Assembly: GCF_012931845.1 (NCBI RefSeq)
Contig: NZ_CP051884.1
Coordinates: forward strand, 2,046,001 to 2,110,000
DNA: 64,000 bases
Direction of reading: 5' to 3'
Source: Cellulomonas taurus
GTDB lineage: Bacteria > Actinomycetota > Actinomycetes > Actinomycetales > Cellulomonadaceae
Positions 19,099 to 29,902 of this stretch are shown here, piece by piece. Position numbers and translations under genes: made by a program. The notes under the pieces were generated by a model. It was not told the origin of the DNA, did not search any database, and saw nothing but the letters and a program-made list of their open reading frames with translations. Each line of letters begins with the position of its first letter. Position 1 is the stretch's first letter.

Positions 19099-19776
19099 AT
19101 GATCGAGCTGCACACCCCGGACCAGAACCCCGACTCCCCCGGCACCGTGCTGGTGCTCGCCGGCGGCGGGTACCACGACCGTGCCGAGCACGAGAGCGTC
19201 GACGTGAGCCGGTTCCTCGCCGACCACGGGGTGCGCGCCGCCTGGCTGGACTACCCGGTGGCACCGGCCCGCTACCCGCAGGCGCTGCACCTGGTGCTGC
19301 GCGCGGTCGCCGAGCTGCGCAGTCACGGGCCGGTGGCGGTGCTGGGCTTCTCGGCCGGCGGGCACCTGGCCGGGACGGCGGCGACCGCCACCGCCGACGA
19401 ACTCGCCGCCGTGGGCGGACTGGCCCGCCCGGATGCCGCGGTGCTCTGCTACCCGGTGGTCTCGATGGTGGACCACCCGCACCTCGGCTCCCGGATGAAC
19501 CTGCTCGGCACCGAGGAGGACGCCCCGGCCCGCGCGTTGTCCGTCGAGCTGCGGGTGGATGCCGACACTCCCCCGGTGTTCGCCTGGCACACCGCCGACG
19601 ACGCCCATGTCGGGGTGGAGCACTCCCTCGCGCTGACCGCGGCGCTGCGTCGGCACCAGGTGCCGGTCGAGCTGCATGTCTACCCGCACGGGCGGCACGG
19701 GCTCGGGCTCGCCGACGGGCTGATCGACTGGACCACACCGCTGCTGCGCTGGCTGGGCGAGCAGGGAATCGCCTGA
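19099..19776 (+). CDS. alpha/beta hydrolase (acetyl-esterase/BD-FAE-like)
   Basis: 225 aa. LAGGGYHDRAEHE near residue 20 is the oxyanion-hole region of the HGGG type, GFSAGGHLAG carries the nucleophile Ser, HTADDAHV the likely acid and YPHGRHG the His. The pattern matches small esterases acting on acetylated sugars or short esters; no signal peptide is seen, so it is cytoplasmic. The ATG at 19099 is preferred because a TACCGT box lies 7 nt upstream; a GTG at 19090 is the alternative. It starts the plus-strand run hydrolase - quinone reductase - DsbA-like. Confidence 0.85.
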   Translation: MIELHTPDQNPDSPGTVLVLAGGGYHDRAEHESVDVSRFLADHGVRAAWLDYPVAPARYPQALHLVLRAVAELRSHGPVAVLGFSAGGHLAGTAATATADELAAVGGLARPDAAVLCYPVVSMVDHPHLGSRMNLLGTEEDAPARALSVELRVDADTPPVFAWHTADDAHVGVEHSLALTAALRRHQVPVELHVYPHGRHGLGLADGLIDWTTPLLRWLGEQGIA

Positions 19777-19800
19777 CGGCACCGGGTGTTGTCGGCGGTT

Positions 19801-20784
19801 ATGCACGCGATCATCGCCACCGCCGCAGGTGGACCCGACGTCCTGGACCTGATCGAGGTCGACGACCCGACCCCCGGCCCGCGTGACCTGCTGGTGCGCA
19901 CCGTCGCGGCCGGGGTCAACTTCATCGACACCTACCGGCGGGCCGGGGTCTACCCGATGACCTACCCGCACGTGGTCGGCTCGGAGGGCGCCGGTGAGGT
20001 GGTCGCCGTCGGGTCGCAGGTCGACGGCTTCGCGGTCGGCGACCTGGTGGCCTGGGCGGACGCGCCGTCGTCCTACGCGGAGCTGGTGGTCGTGCCCGCC
20101 CGGGCGGCGCTGCCGGTTCCGGCCGGGGTGGACCCGCTGGTCGCCGCCGCGCTGCCGTTGCAGGGCATGACGGCGCACTACCTGGTCGCCTCCACCTTCC
20201 CGGTGACCGAGGGCCAGGAGGTGCTGGTGCACGCGGCCGCCGGTGGGGTGGGCCTGCTGCTCACCCAGCTCGCCGTCGCGCGCGGCGCCCGGGTGATCGG
20301 CACCGTCGGCACCCCGGAGAAGGAGGAGCTGGCCCGAGCCGCCGGTGCCACCGACGTGATCCGGTACACCGAACTGCAGGACCTGACCGAGGAGCTGCCC
20401 GCCATCGTGCGCGGACTGACCGGGGGCAAGGGCGTGCACACCGTCTTCGACGGGGTCGGCAGGTCCACCTTCGACGCGTCGCTGGCATCGCTGCGGCCCC
20501 GAGGCGGGCTGGCCCTGTTCGGCGGGGCATCCGGGCAGGTGCCGCCGGTCGACCCGCAGCTGCTCAACCGCGCCGGGTCGGTGTTCCTGACCCGCCCGAC
20601 GCTGGCGCACTACACCGCGAGCGCCGAGGAGACCCGCTGGCGCTCCGGCGAGCTGTTCGCCGCGGTCGCCGAGGGCACGCTGGACGTGCGGATCGGCGCG
20701 CAGTACCCCTTGGAGGAGGCCGCCGAGGCGCACCGTGCGCTGGAGGGCCGCGAGACCACGGGAAAGGTGGTCCTGGTCGCATGA
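19801..20784 (+). CDS. qor: NADPH:quinone oxidoreductase (zinc-independent MDR family)
   Basis: 327 aa medium-chain dehydrogenase/reductase. N-terminal GroES-like part with GVNFIDTYRRAGVYP, then the Rossmann NADPH motif AAAGGVGLLLTQLA near residue 148. It lacks the zinc-ligand pattern of alcohol dehydrogenases, as in quinone reductases. The ATG at 19801 gives a start (MHAIIATAAGGPDVL) typical of the family; an upstream GTG at 19786 adds five unconserved residues. Its stop overlaps the next start (ATGA), linking it to the DsbA-like gene. Confidence 0.9.
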   Translation: MHAIIATAAGGPDVLDLIEVDDPTPGPRDLLVRTVAAGVNFIDTYRRAGVYPMTYPHVVGSEGAGEVVAVGSQVDGFAVGDLVAWADAPSSYAELVVVPARAALPVPAGVDPLVAAALPLQGMTAHYLVASTFPVTEGQEVLVHAAAGGVGLLLTQLAVARGARVIGTVGTPEKEELARAAGATDVIRYTELQDLTEELPAIVRGLTGGKGVHTVFDGVGRSTFDASLASLRPRGGLALFGGASGQVPPVDPQLLNRAGSVFLTRPTLAHYTASAEETRWRSGELFAAVAEGTLDVRIGAQYPLEEAAEAHRALEGRETTGKVVLVA

Positions 20785-21494
20785 GCAACACCCTGACCGT
20801 GGAGATCTGGTCGGATATCGCGTGCCCGTGGTGCTACATCGGCAAGCGCCGGTTCGCGGCCGCCCTGGAGCAGTTCGACCGCAAGGACCAGGTCGAGGTG
20901 ATCTGGCGGTCCTTCGAGCTGGACCCGAACGCCGAGCACTCCCACGAGCACGCCGGGATGACCGAGGCGCAGCTGCTCTCCGAGCGCAAGGGCATGCCGG
21001 AGGCCCAGGTGCGGCAGATGTTCGCCCAGGTGACCGAGGTGGCCGCCGGCGAGGGGCTGCACTACGACTTCGACACCGTGGTCCCGGCGAACACCTTCGA
21101 CGCGCACCGGCTGGTGCACATCGCGGGCGACCGCGGTGCCGAGCTGGTCGAGCGGCTGATGAGCGCGCACTTCGAGCACGGCCGGGTGGTGGACGACACC
21201 GACGAGCTGGTCGCCATCGCCGTGGAGGCCGGGTTGGACGCGGACACCGTGCGATCGGCGCTGGACTCCGGCCAGGGTGCCGACGCCGTGCGGTCCGACG
21301 AGGCCGAGGCGCAGGCGCTGGGGGTGAACGGGGTGCCGTTCTTCGTCGCTGACCGTCGACTCGGGGTCTCGGGTGCGCAGCCGGTCGAGGTCTTCACCCA
21401 GTTCCTCACCCAGGCACTCCCCGCCCCGGCACCCGCGTTCGTCACCGTCCCCGGCGCGACGGACGCCGAGACCTGCGGCCCGGACGGCTGCTGA
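20781..21494 (+). CDS. DsbA family oxidoreductase (FrnE-like)
   Basis: 237 aa thioredoxin-fold protein without signal peptide. The redox motif CPWC is at residues 14-17 in SDIACPWCYIGKRRF, the classic FrnE/2-hydroxychromene isomerase-like start, and GVNGVPFFV near residue 183 is the cis-Pro loop. The extreme C-terminus, TCGPDGC, adds two more Cys that could form a second redox pair or bind metal, as reported for some FrnE proteins. It is translationally coupled to the quinone reductase, suggesting a shared role in cytoplasmic redox or stress. Confidence 0.88.
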   Translation: MSNTLTVEIWSDIACPWCYIGKRRFAAALEQFDRKDQVEVIWRSFELDPNAEHSHEHAGMTEAQLLSERKGMPEAQVRQMFAQVTEVAAGEGLHYDFDTVVPANTFDAHRLVHIAGDRGAELVERLMSAHFEHGRVVDDTDELVAIAVEAGLDADTVRSALDSGQGADAVRSDEAEAQALGVNGVPFFVADRRLGVSGAQPVEVFTQFLTQALPAPAPAFVTVPGATDAETCGPDGC

Positions 21495-21553
21495 CGGGCA
21501 CTCGTGCGCAGCCGGCCGCTGCGCACGGGCACTGACGGGCACTGACGGGCCGT

Positions 21554-21610
21554 CGAGACTACGGAGACCGTCGCGTCAGATCGGATATTGCGCCGAATTC
21601 CGTAGTCTCG
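21554..21610. repeat. intergenic inverted repeat, 12-bp arms
   Basis: CGAGACTACGGA (21554-21565) is inverted at 21599-21610, enclosing 33 nt that include GCGTCAGATCGGATATTGCG. It lies between the convergent DsbA-like and nuclease genes, next to short direct repeats of GGGCACTGAC (21526-21550) and before the terminator hairpin. It looks like a dispersed palindromic element rather than a simple terminator, but copy number cannot be tested here. Confidence 0.5.
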
Positions 21611-21659
21611 GCGACTACGCGACGCGGGCGCGGCGGCGGACTGGCGGCGCGGCGCGGGG

Positions 21660-21695
21660 ACGGCCCGGGGCCCCCGGATGGGGGTCCCGGGCCGT
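21660..21695. terminator. bidirectional terminator
   Basis: Long GC-rich hairpin: ACGGCCCGGG pairs with CCCGGGCCGT across an inner CCCCC/GGGGG stem. It lies between the 3' ends of the DsbA-like gene (plus strand) and the nuclease gene (minus strand). Confidence 0.75.
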
Positions 21696-21704
21696 CGTGT
21701 GTGC

Positions 21705-24700
21705 TCAGCGCACGCGGACCGTGACCGGGGCGCTGGTGCTGCCCGCGACGGTGCCCGGGTCGGTGGGCACGAAGGTCGCCGTGTACTGGTGGGTGCCGAC
21801 CGAGGTCGACCGCGGCACCGTGGTCAGGGCGATGCCCAGCACCACCCGGGACCGGGCGATCACGGTGTCACCGTCCCGGAACTCGACCGTGCCGCTGGGG
21901 AACCACTGGCCCTCGACGTGCACGGTGGAGATCAGCACCGCGGGCAACAGCGTTCCCCGGGGCATGGAGCTGCGGGTGGTGAGCAGCGATGTGCTGGACT
22001 GCTTCAGCTCCGGTCCGGCCGGTGCGGTGACCGACAGCGGCACGGTGGCGGTGGTGCCGCTGGGTGCGGCGACCAGGGAGACGGTGTGCGCCCCGGCGGT
22101 GGTCCCGGCCGGGACCGTGACCGACACCGACCCGGCACCGGCGGTCAGGGCCGCCGATCCGATGGAGGTCCCGTCGAGCTGGACGTCCAGGGTGGTGTTC
22201 TCCGGCGCGCCCAGGCTGGTCAGGTTCAGCCCAGCGACGTCGAAGGTCAGGGTGGCTCCCGCCTCGGTCTCCGGCAGCGCGGGCACGTCGACCGCACGCT
22301 CCCGGAAGTCCGGGGCCAGCCCCGGGTGCGCCTCCAGGTAGGCGATCCAGGCGTCCCGGTCGATCAGACCGGAGTCAGCGGTGTCGCTGCCCTCGGAGAA
22401 GACCCGGAAGTTGTCACCGCCCTGGGCCAGGAAGGAGAACGTGCCCACCCGGTACTCGGCGGCCGGGTCCAGCGGTGCGCCGTCGACGGTCACCGAGGTG
22501 ATGTGCTCCCCCGCGGCGGCATCCGCGTCGTAGGTGTACGAGATGTTGTCCGACAGCCCCAGCTGCAGGTACGGCCGGGACGGCACGGTGCCGTCCGCGT
22601 TCGTCTGCCACTGCTGCTCCAGCATCGTCTCCACCTGGTCGCCGGTCAGCGTGGTGGTCCAGAGGTTGTTCACGAAGGGCAGCACCGCGTTCGCCTCGGC
22701 GTAGGTGACGGTGCCGTCCGGGGCGTACAGCAGCTCGGCGCGCAGGCCACCGGGGTTCACCACGCCGATCTGGGCACCACCACGGTCGCTGTCCGACAGG
22801 GTGTCCAGCAGGGCGTCGGCCACCAGGTTGCCCAGCGTCGACTCCTTGGAGCGGTCGTCACGACCCGTGGTCGGCTGCGGGCCGGGGCCCTGGTAGCCGT
22901 TCGGGCCGTAGCTGCCGCCGGCGAAGGCGGTGGTGATGTCACCGGTGACCGACCCGACCGGCTGGCGGCCGATCTCGTCGGCGGCGGCGATCGCGGCCTT
23001 GACGATCTGCTGCACCTCGGCCACCCGGGGGTAGGTCGCGGCAAGCTGGTCGTCGAAGGCTGCCTGGGTCTGACCGGCGGCCGGTGCCAGGCGGGCGACG
23101 TTCGTGCCCTCCAGTGCCGAGACGTCACCGGTGGCCGGGTCGTAGGTCAGCGAGACCTTGCCGATGTTCTCCCCGTACGAGCCGGTCTGCACGATCGGCC
23201 GGGTGTTCTCCGCACCGACCGGGCCGTACCAGGCGTACTGCTTGTGGGTGTGACCGGTGAAGATCACGTCCACCGCCGGGTCGGTCGCGGTGACGATGTC
23301 GGCGAAGGCACCACCGGCGGCGATCTCCTGCTCCAGGGTGGCACCGTCCGGGGTCCCGGCACCGGCACCCTCGTGGTACTCGGCGACGATCACGTCGGCC
23401 TCACCGTTGGCCGGATCACCGTCGGTCAGCTGCGCCGCCACCCGGTTCACCGCCTCCACCGGGTCGCCGAAGTCCAGGTCCGCGATCCCGCCCGGGCTCA
23501 CCAGGGTCGGGGTCTCCTGAGTGACGACCCCGATCACGCCGACGGTGATGCCGCCGACCTCGACCAGGCTGTACTCGTCCAGCGCCGGGTCCTGGGTCCC
23601 CTTGGTGTAGACGTTCGCACCCAGGTAGGCGAAGTCGGCGGCCGGGATCACCCGGTCGGTGAGGTCGGCGAACCCGCGGTCGAACTCGTGGTTGCCCACC
23701 GCGGAGGCGGACAGGTCCAGGGAGTTCAGCACGTCGATGGTCGGCTGGTCCTGCGCGGAGGACGACGCGAACAGCGAGGCGCCGATGTTGTCACCGGCGG
23801 AGAGGAACACCGCGTTCTCGGCGGCGGCCCGTTGCGCTTCGACGGTCCCGGCGAAGGCGACCGTGTTGGCGTCGATCCGGCCGTGGAAGTCGTTGATGTT
23901 CAGCAGGGTCAGGTCCACCGGGCCGCTCGGCTCACCGGGTCCGGCGTCACCGGCGGTCAGCCCGACGATCACCGGGTCGTGGTCCGATGACCGGTAGGCG
24001 TCCGGGGCGTAGATCAGCGAGCCGTGGTAGTTGTACCGGCTGTATTCCAGGGCGATCGACTCGCCGGAGTTGATGTTCCAGATGTCCGCGCCGGTGGCCC
24101 GGTCCAGCGCGGCCTGGTTCAGCAGCACGTGGTCGAGCGAGCCGGACAGGCCGGAGAAGGAGTAGCTGTACTCCCCCGGGGCCAGCGTGCTCCCGGCGTC
24201 GGTGTACCCGGCGGTGTAGAGCACCTGCAGCGGGTCCTCGGCGGTGTAGGAGTTGAAGTCGCCGACCAGCGCGACCGCCTCGGCGTCACCCTGCACGGTC
24301 GGGATCCAGTCGCGCAGCGCCTCGGCCTGACGGATCCGGGACTCGACCGAGGAGCCCTGCCCGTCGCCGGCGTCGGCGTCGCCCGGCCACGGACCGGCCG
24401 AGCCCTTGGACTTGAAGTGGTTCACCGCGACGAACAGCTGCTCGCCGCCACCGACCGGGGCGAAGGCCTGGCCGATCGGCTCGCGCGCGTTGCCGAACGC
24501 CTGGCCGTCCGCCGACTGGTCGCCGAGCGCCCGGGCGTCGCCCACGGTCTCGACGGCGGCGGGGCGGTAGATCAGCGCGTTGGTGATGACGTCCTGGGTG
24601 TCGATCGCCGGCAGCTCGGCCGAGCGGGGCACGAAGGCCCAGGTCTGCTCACCGGTGGCGGCGTTCAGCGCCTCGACCAGGGTGCGGACGGCAGAGTCGT

Positions 24701-25853
24701 CGGCGGAGTTCTCGATCTCCATCAGACCGACGATGTCCGCGTCCAGGGCGTTGATCGCCGCGACGATCTTGTCCTGCTGGCGGGTCAGGTCGTCGGCGTC
24801 CCAGGCACCACGGGGTGCGCAACCGTCCTTCACCGTGACGCCGTTGCCCGTGCGGTCGGTGTACGCGACGCAGCCGGCGGTGGTCGCACCCAGCGTGGTG
24901 AAGTAGTTCAGCACGTTGAAGCTGGCGACCGACAGGTCACCGCCCACCGGGTCCGGGGCGTCGGTCCGGGTGTCACCGAAGCGCACCTGCGCCGCACCGG
25001 GTGCGGTCGGGTTCAGCTTCCAGGCGTTGTTCCGGTAGTCGACGATCACCGGGGCGTCGAAGGCCACCGGAGCACCCACCCGCACCGGGTCGGTCAGGGA
25101 GATGTACGGCGGGGTCTGGCTCTGGTTGGACGCGGACAGGAAGTTCGTCGACGCGCCGTCGTCCAGGGTCACCGCCCGGGCGGCGTTGTCGGCCGCGACC
25201 GCAGCCGCCTCGGGCGAACCCGGCGCGGCGACCTCGGTCGGCTGGATCAGCGGGGTGGTGCCGGTGGCCAGACCGACCTCGCCGTACTGGTTGGTGCTGT
25301 AGGTGTTGCTGACCGTGAAGTCGCCGGAGGGCAGGTAGAGCATCGACTCCAGCGCCTCGCGCCCGGCGTCGTCCGCGGGCCACGGGGTGGTCACCGGAGT
25401 GACCGGGGCGGCGGTGGTGGCGTCGAGCTGCTCGACCCCGGCCGCCGCGTTCACGGTGATCTCGGTCAGCCCCTGGTACTCGGAGACGGCACCGGTCACC
25501 CGGACGTAGTCGCCGACCTGCACCGAACCGACCGTGTTCGGGGAGAACACGAACACCGCGTCCGAGGCGGTGCGCGGCGCGTCACCCCCGGTGCCGGGGG
25601 TCTGGATCACGTAGCCCCGGAAGCCACCGGTGGGGTACGCGGCGGTCACCAGGCCGGAGGTGGTCACGGTCTGGCCGTTCAGCGGGGAGGCGTCCCCGGT
25701 GCCCTGGACCTGGGCGATGGATGCCGTATCGGCGGTGGTGGTGTCGACCGCGGCGGCGGCGCTGCCGACCGGGATCATCACCAGGGCAGAGAGTGCGGCG
25801 AGCGCCGCCCCTGCTCTGCGGTTGCGGGCCGCTGCTCTCACCGAGTTCTCCAT
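21705..25853 (-). CDS. secreted ExeM/NucH-type nuclease fused to 5'-nucleotidase
   Basis: 1,382 aa exported enzyme. Order seen: signal peptide (about 1-35, ending SAAAA); OB-fold-like domain (about 42-140); endonuclease/exonuclease/phosphatase domain (about 306-650, with SFNVLNYF, GLMEIEN, NHFKSKG, GDFNSY and SDHDPV); calcineurin-like phosphoesterase (about 665-905, with NDFHGRI, GDN, GNHEFDRG and GHTHKQY); 5'-nucleotidase C-terminal domain (to about 1190, STLGNLVADALL); and an Ig-like C-terminus. It probably degrades extracellular DNA to nucleosides and phosphate. No LPXTG or membrane anchor is seen, so it is likely released. It stands alone; repeated GTCAC elements before the start may be a phosphate-type operator. 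Confidence 0.93.
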   Translation of the reverse strand: MENSVRAAARNRRAGAALAALSALVMIPVGSAAAAVDTTTADTASIAQVQGTGDASPLNGQTVTTSGLVTAAYPTGGFRGYVIQTPGTGGDAPRTASDAVFVFSPNTVGSVQVGDYVRVTGAVSEYQGLTEITVNAAAGVEQLDATTAAPVTPVTTPWPADDAGREALESMLYLPSGDFTVSNTYSTNQYGEVGLATGTTPLIQPTEVAAPGSPEAAAVAADNAARAVTLDDGASTNFLSASNQSQTPPYISLTDPVRVGAPVAFDAPVIVDYRNNAWKLNPTAPGAAQVRFGDTRTDAPDPVGGDLSVASFNVLNYFTTLGATTAGCVAYTDRTGNGVTVKDGCAPRGAWDADDLTRQQDKIVAAINALDADIVGLMEIENSADDSAVRTLVEALNAATGEQTWAFVPRSAELPAIDTQDVITNALIYRPAAVETVGDARALGDQSADGQAFGNAREPIGQAFAPVGGGEQLFVAVNHFKSKGSAGPWPGDADAGDGQGSSVESRIRQAEALRDWIPTVQGDAEAVALVGDFNSYTAEDPLQVLYTAGYTDAGSTLAPGEYSYSFSGLSGSLDHVLLNQAALDRATGADIWNINSGESIALEYSRYNYHGSLIYAPDAYRSSDHDPVIVGLTAGDAGPGEPSGPVDLTLLNINDFHGRIDANTVAFAGTVEAQRAAAENAVFLSAGDNIGASLFASSSAQDQPTIDVLNSLDLSASAVGNHEFDRGFADLTDRVIPAADFAYLGANVYTKGTQDPALDEYSLVEVGGITVGVIGVVTQETPTLVSPGGIADLDFGDPVEAVNRVAAQLTDGDPANGEADVIVAEYHEGAGAGTPDGATLEQEIAAGGAFADIVTATDPAVDVIFTGHTHKQYAWYGPVGAENTRPIVQTGSYGENIGKVSLTYDPATGDVSALEGTNVARLAPAAGQTQAAFDDQLAATYPRVAEVQQIVKAAIAAADEIGRQPVGSVTGDITTAFAGGSYGPNGYQGPGPQPTTGRDDRSKESTLGNLVADALLDTLSDSDRGGAQIGVVNPGGLRAELLYAPDGTVTYAEANAVLPFVNNLWTTTLTGDQVETMLEQQWQTNADGTVPSRPYLQLGLSDNISYTYDADAAAGEHITSVTVDGAPLDPAAEYRVGTFSFLAQGGDNFRVFSEGSDTADSGLIDRDAWIAYLEAHPGLAPDFRERAVDVPALPETEAGATLTFDVAGLNLTSLGAPENTTLDVQLDGTSIGSAALTAGAGSVSVTVPAGTTAGAHTVSLVAAPSGTTATVPLSVTAPAGPELKQSSTSLLTTRSSMPRGTLLPAVLISTVHVEGQWFPSGTVEFRDGDTVIARSRVVLGIALTTVPRSTSVGTHQYTATFVPTDPGTVAGSTSAPVTVRVR

Positions 25854-25858
25854 TCGTC

Positions 25859-25888
25859 AGTCACACGGCCGTGTCACGGAGGTCACAC
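25859..25888 (-). promoter_or_regulatory. possible operator: repeated GTCAC and a palindrome
   Basis: Upstream of the nuclease start lie three GTCAC motifs (25860, 25873, 25882) and a perfect palindrome ACACGGCCGTGT (25863-25874). Two AGTCACA/GGTCACA units begin 22 bp apart, twice the 11-bp period of PhoP boxes, but the middle unit is out of register. Function is a guess. Confidence 0.25.
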
Positions 25889-25988
25889 AGCCGCCGAACA
25901 GAGTTTCAGAGATGTCCGGTTTGCGGAACTATCTGGGGGTAACGACCTGGTGAACTCCTCCCAGGTCTGCGGGTGGGTGACACACGAA

Positions 25989-26020
25989 CGGGGGACCGCA
26001 CCTGGTGGTGCGATCCCCCG
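25989..26020 (-). terminator. pheST terminator
   Basis: 14-bp stem with one imperfect pair (25989-26002 with 26007-26020) and a TGGT loop, 17 nt after the pheT stop. Confidence 0.75.
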
Positions 26021-26036
26021 TGGCGTCGATCGGCGG

Positions 26037-28582
26037 TCAGCCCCGCAGGGTCGCCCCGAACCGCTGGGCGGCCTCGGCGACCACTGCCTCGCGCACCCCG
26101 GCGGTCTCCTCCGCCGTCAGGGTCCGGTCGGATGCCCGCAGGCGCAGGGCGAAGGCCAGCGACCGCTTGCCCTCCCCGAGTTGCTCGCCGGAGTACACGT
26201 CGAACAGCCGCGCGCTCTCCAGCACCGGACCCGCGGGGCTCGCGTCGGCGCCGGTCCGCACCGCCGCCAGCACCTCGGCCACCGGCACCTCGGCGTCGAC
26301 CACCAGGGCGACGTCCTCCTTGGCCGCCGGGAAGGTGGACACCTCGGCGGCCACCACCGGCGCGGTGGGTGCCGCCGCCAGCAGCAGGTCGAGGTCCAGC
26401 TCGAAGGCCACCGGACGTCCCGGCAGGCTGAGCGCACCGGCGACCTTCGGGTGCAGCTCGCCGGCCCAGCCGACGGTGGTGCCCTGCGCGGTCTCCACCC
26501 GGACGCACCGGCCCGGGTGGAAGGGGGCGTGGTCGGCGTCGGCGACCAGGGTCAGCTCGACCCCGAGCACCTGGGCCACGTCCTGGACGGCCTCCACCGC
26601 GTCGGTGGCGTCGACCTGGCGGACGCCGGGCTCCCGCCAGCCGATCGCCACCCCGGCGATCCGCCGCGGCTGATCCGGCACCGCCGCGTACAGCGCCGCC
26701 AGCACGTCGTCGGTCGGCCGCTCACCGAGGGCCGGGACCGGCGCCGCCGGGGTCCCCGGCGTGGGCAGCGTGACGGCGCCGACCTCGAAGATCGCCCACC
26801 CGTCGGTGGCCGAGGAGCCGCGCGCGACGTTCCGCTTCGCGGTGTCCAGCAGCGTGACCAACAGCGAGCTGCGCAGGTACGGCTGCTCCTCCGACAGCGG
26901 GTTCGCCAGCCGGAGCAGGGTGCGCCGCCGGTCGTCGGCCGGGATGCCCAGGGCATCGAGCTGACCGGTGCCGATGAACGGGTAGGACAGCGTCTCCACC
27001 CAGCCGCGGTGGGCCAGAAGGTCGGACACCGCGCGCCGCCGCAGCTGCTCGCTGGTCAGACCGGCACCGGCCGGGGCGGTGGGCACGATCGACGGGATCA
27101 GGTCGTAGCCGTGCAGTCGCGCGACCTCCTCGACCAGGTCCACCGGCTCGGTGAGGTCCGGCCGCCAGCTGGGGACGGTGACCGCGACGGTCGCCTCCGC
27201 CCCGGTGCCGGCGATCTCGCCCACGGTGCAGCCGATCCGGCGCAGGATGCCGGTCACGGTCGCCGGGTCCAGGTCCAGGCCGATCAGCCGGGACGGCAGG
27301 TCCAGCGGCAGGTGCAGCACCGGCGCCGGGGCGACCCGGTTCACGTCGGTGACCACCGGATCGGCGGCACCGCCACCGTGCTCGACCAACAGCTCGACCA
27401 CGCGAGCCACCGCCACCGGTGCCAGCAGCGGGTCGACCCCCCGCTCGAACCGCTTGGCCGCCTCCGATGACAGCTTGTGCCGCCGGGCGGTGCGGGCCAC
27501 CGACACCGGGTCGAAGTGCGCCGCCTCGATCAGCAGATCGGTGGTCGCCTCGGACACCTCGCTGTCGGCACCGCCCATCACCCCGGCAAGTCCGAGCACG
27601 CGGGTGCTGTCGATGATCAGCAGGTCCTCGGGGTCGAGGGCGCGGTCCTGACCGTCCAGCGTGGTCAGTCGCTCCCCCGCGGTCGCGCGCCGGACCACGA
27701 TCGGCCCGTTCAGGGTCGCCAGGTCGTAGGCGTGCAGCGGCTGGCCCAGGTCGAGCATCACGTAGTTGGTGACGTCCACGGCCAGGCTGATCGGCCGCAT
27801 CCCGGCCTCGGTCAGCCGGCGCTGCATCCAGGTCGGCGACGGCTGGTGGGCGGACACCCCGCGCACGATCCGCGCAACGAACCGGTCGGCGCCCGGCACC
27901 CCGTGGATCGGGGCCTCGTCCCGCAGCTCCACCGGGTAACCGCCCTCCGTGGGCAGGTCCTCGACCGGAGCCAGCCCCGGGTCGGTGAACACCGCGCCGG
28001 TGGCGTGCCCGTACTCGCGGGCCACCCCGCGCAGGGAGAAGCAGTACCCCCGGTCCGGGGTCACGTTGATCTCCAGGACCTCCTCGCCCAGCCCGAGCAG
28101 CTCGCGCGCGTCGGTGCCGGGTGTCGCAGTGTCGATCCCGATCCGGGACAGCACGATGATCCCGTCGTGGTCCTCGCCCAGCCCCAGCTCACGGGCCGAG
28201 CAGATCATGCCGTCCGAGATGTGGCCGTAGGTCTTGCGCGAGGCGATCGGGAACGGCCCGGGCAGCACGGCACCCGGCAGCGCGACGACCACCCGGTCGC
28301 CGACGTCGAAGTTCTGCGCGCCGCAGACGATGCCGCGCGAGCCGTCGACATTGTGCTCCGGGCCGACGTCGACCTGGCACCAGTTGATCGTCTTGCCGTT
28401 CTTCTGCGGCTCGGGGACCCGGGAGACCACCTCACCGACCACCAGCGGACCGGTGACCTGCGCGGGGTGGATCGTCTCCTCCTCGAGGCCGACGCGGACC
28501 AGATCGGTGGCCAGGGTCTCCGCGGTGATGCCCGCGGGCAGCTCGACGTGCTCGCCGAGCCAGGTCAGGGGAATGCGAGGCA

Positions 28583-28583
<1 letters not shown>
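26037..28583 (-). CDS. pheT: phenylalanyl-tRNA synthetase beta subunit
   Basis: 848 aa subunit of the alpha2-beta2 synthetase. Starts MPRIPLTWLGEHVELP; the tRNA-binding OB domain (about 40-150, VCGAQNF, GVMSxG-like DGMICSARELG), the B3/B4 editing domain (ANGSRGIV region onward), the B5 domain and a C-terminal ferredoxin-fold anticodon-binding domain (AAEVSTFPAAKEDVALVVD) are all visible. The ATG shares one base with the pheS stop (TGATG), so the two subunits are coupled. Length is normal for actinobacteria. Confidence 0.96.
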
Positions 28584-29706
<1,123 letters not shown>

Positions 29707-29902
29707 GTCGCGCCCGCCCCCGGGTCCGTGGCCTCGTCGGTGCGTCAGCCGAGGATCCCGGGAACGGGCCCGGGAAATCGGCGCGCGAGCAAGGTCATGC
29801 GCAGCATCGTGTCACAGCTGCCAGGCGTCCACCACGGTGTCGAGCCGCCCACGGGACTGACCTGCGGTCGAGGCCGCTCCCGGTGGTCCGATGTCGCTCC
29901 GT

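Noticed and set aside
24024-27470. Open frame of 1,148 codons on the plus strand opposite the nuclease and pheT
   Set aside because: It runs antisense to two well-supported genes, is dominated by Gly, Arg, Val and Asp from GC-rich complement, and shows no domain. A shadow.
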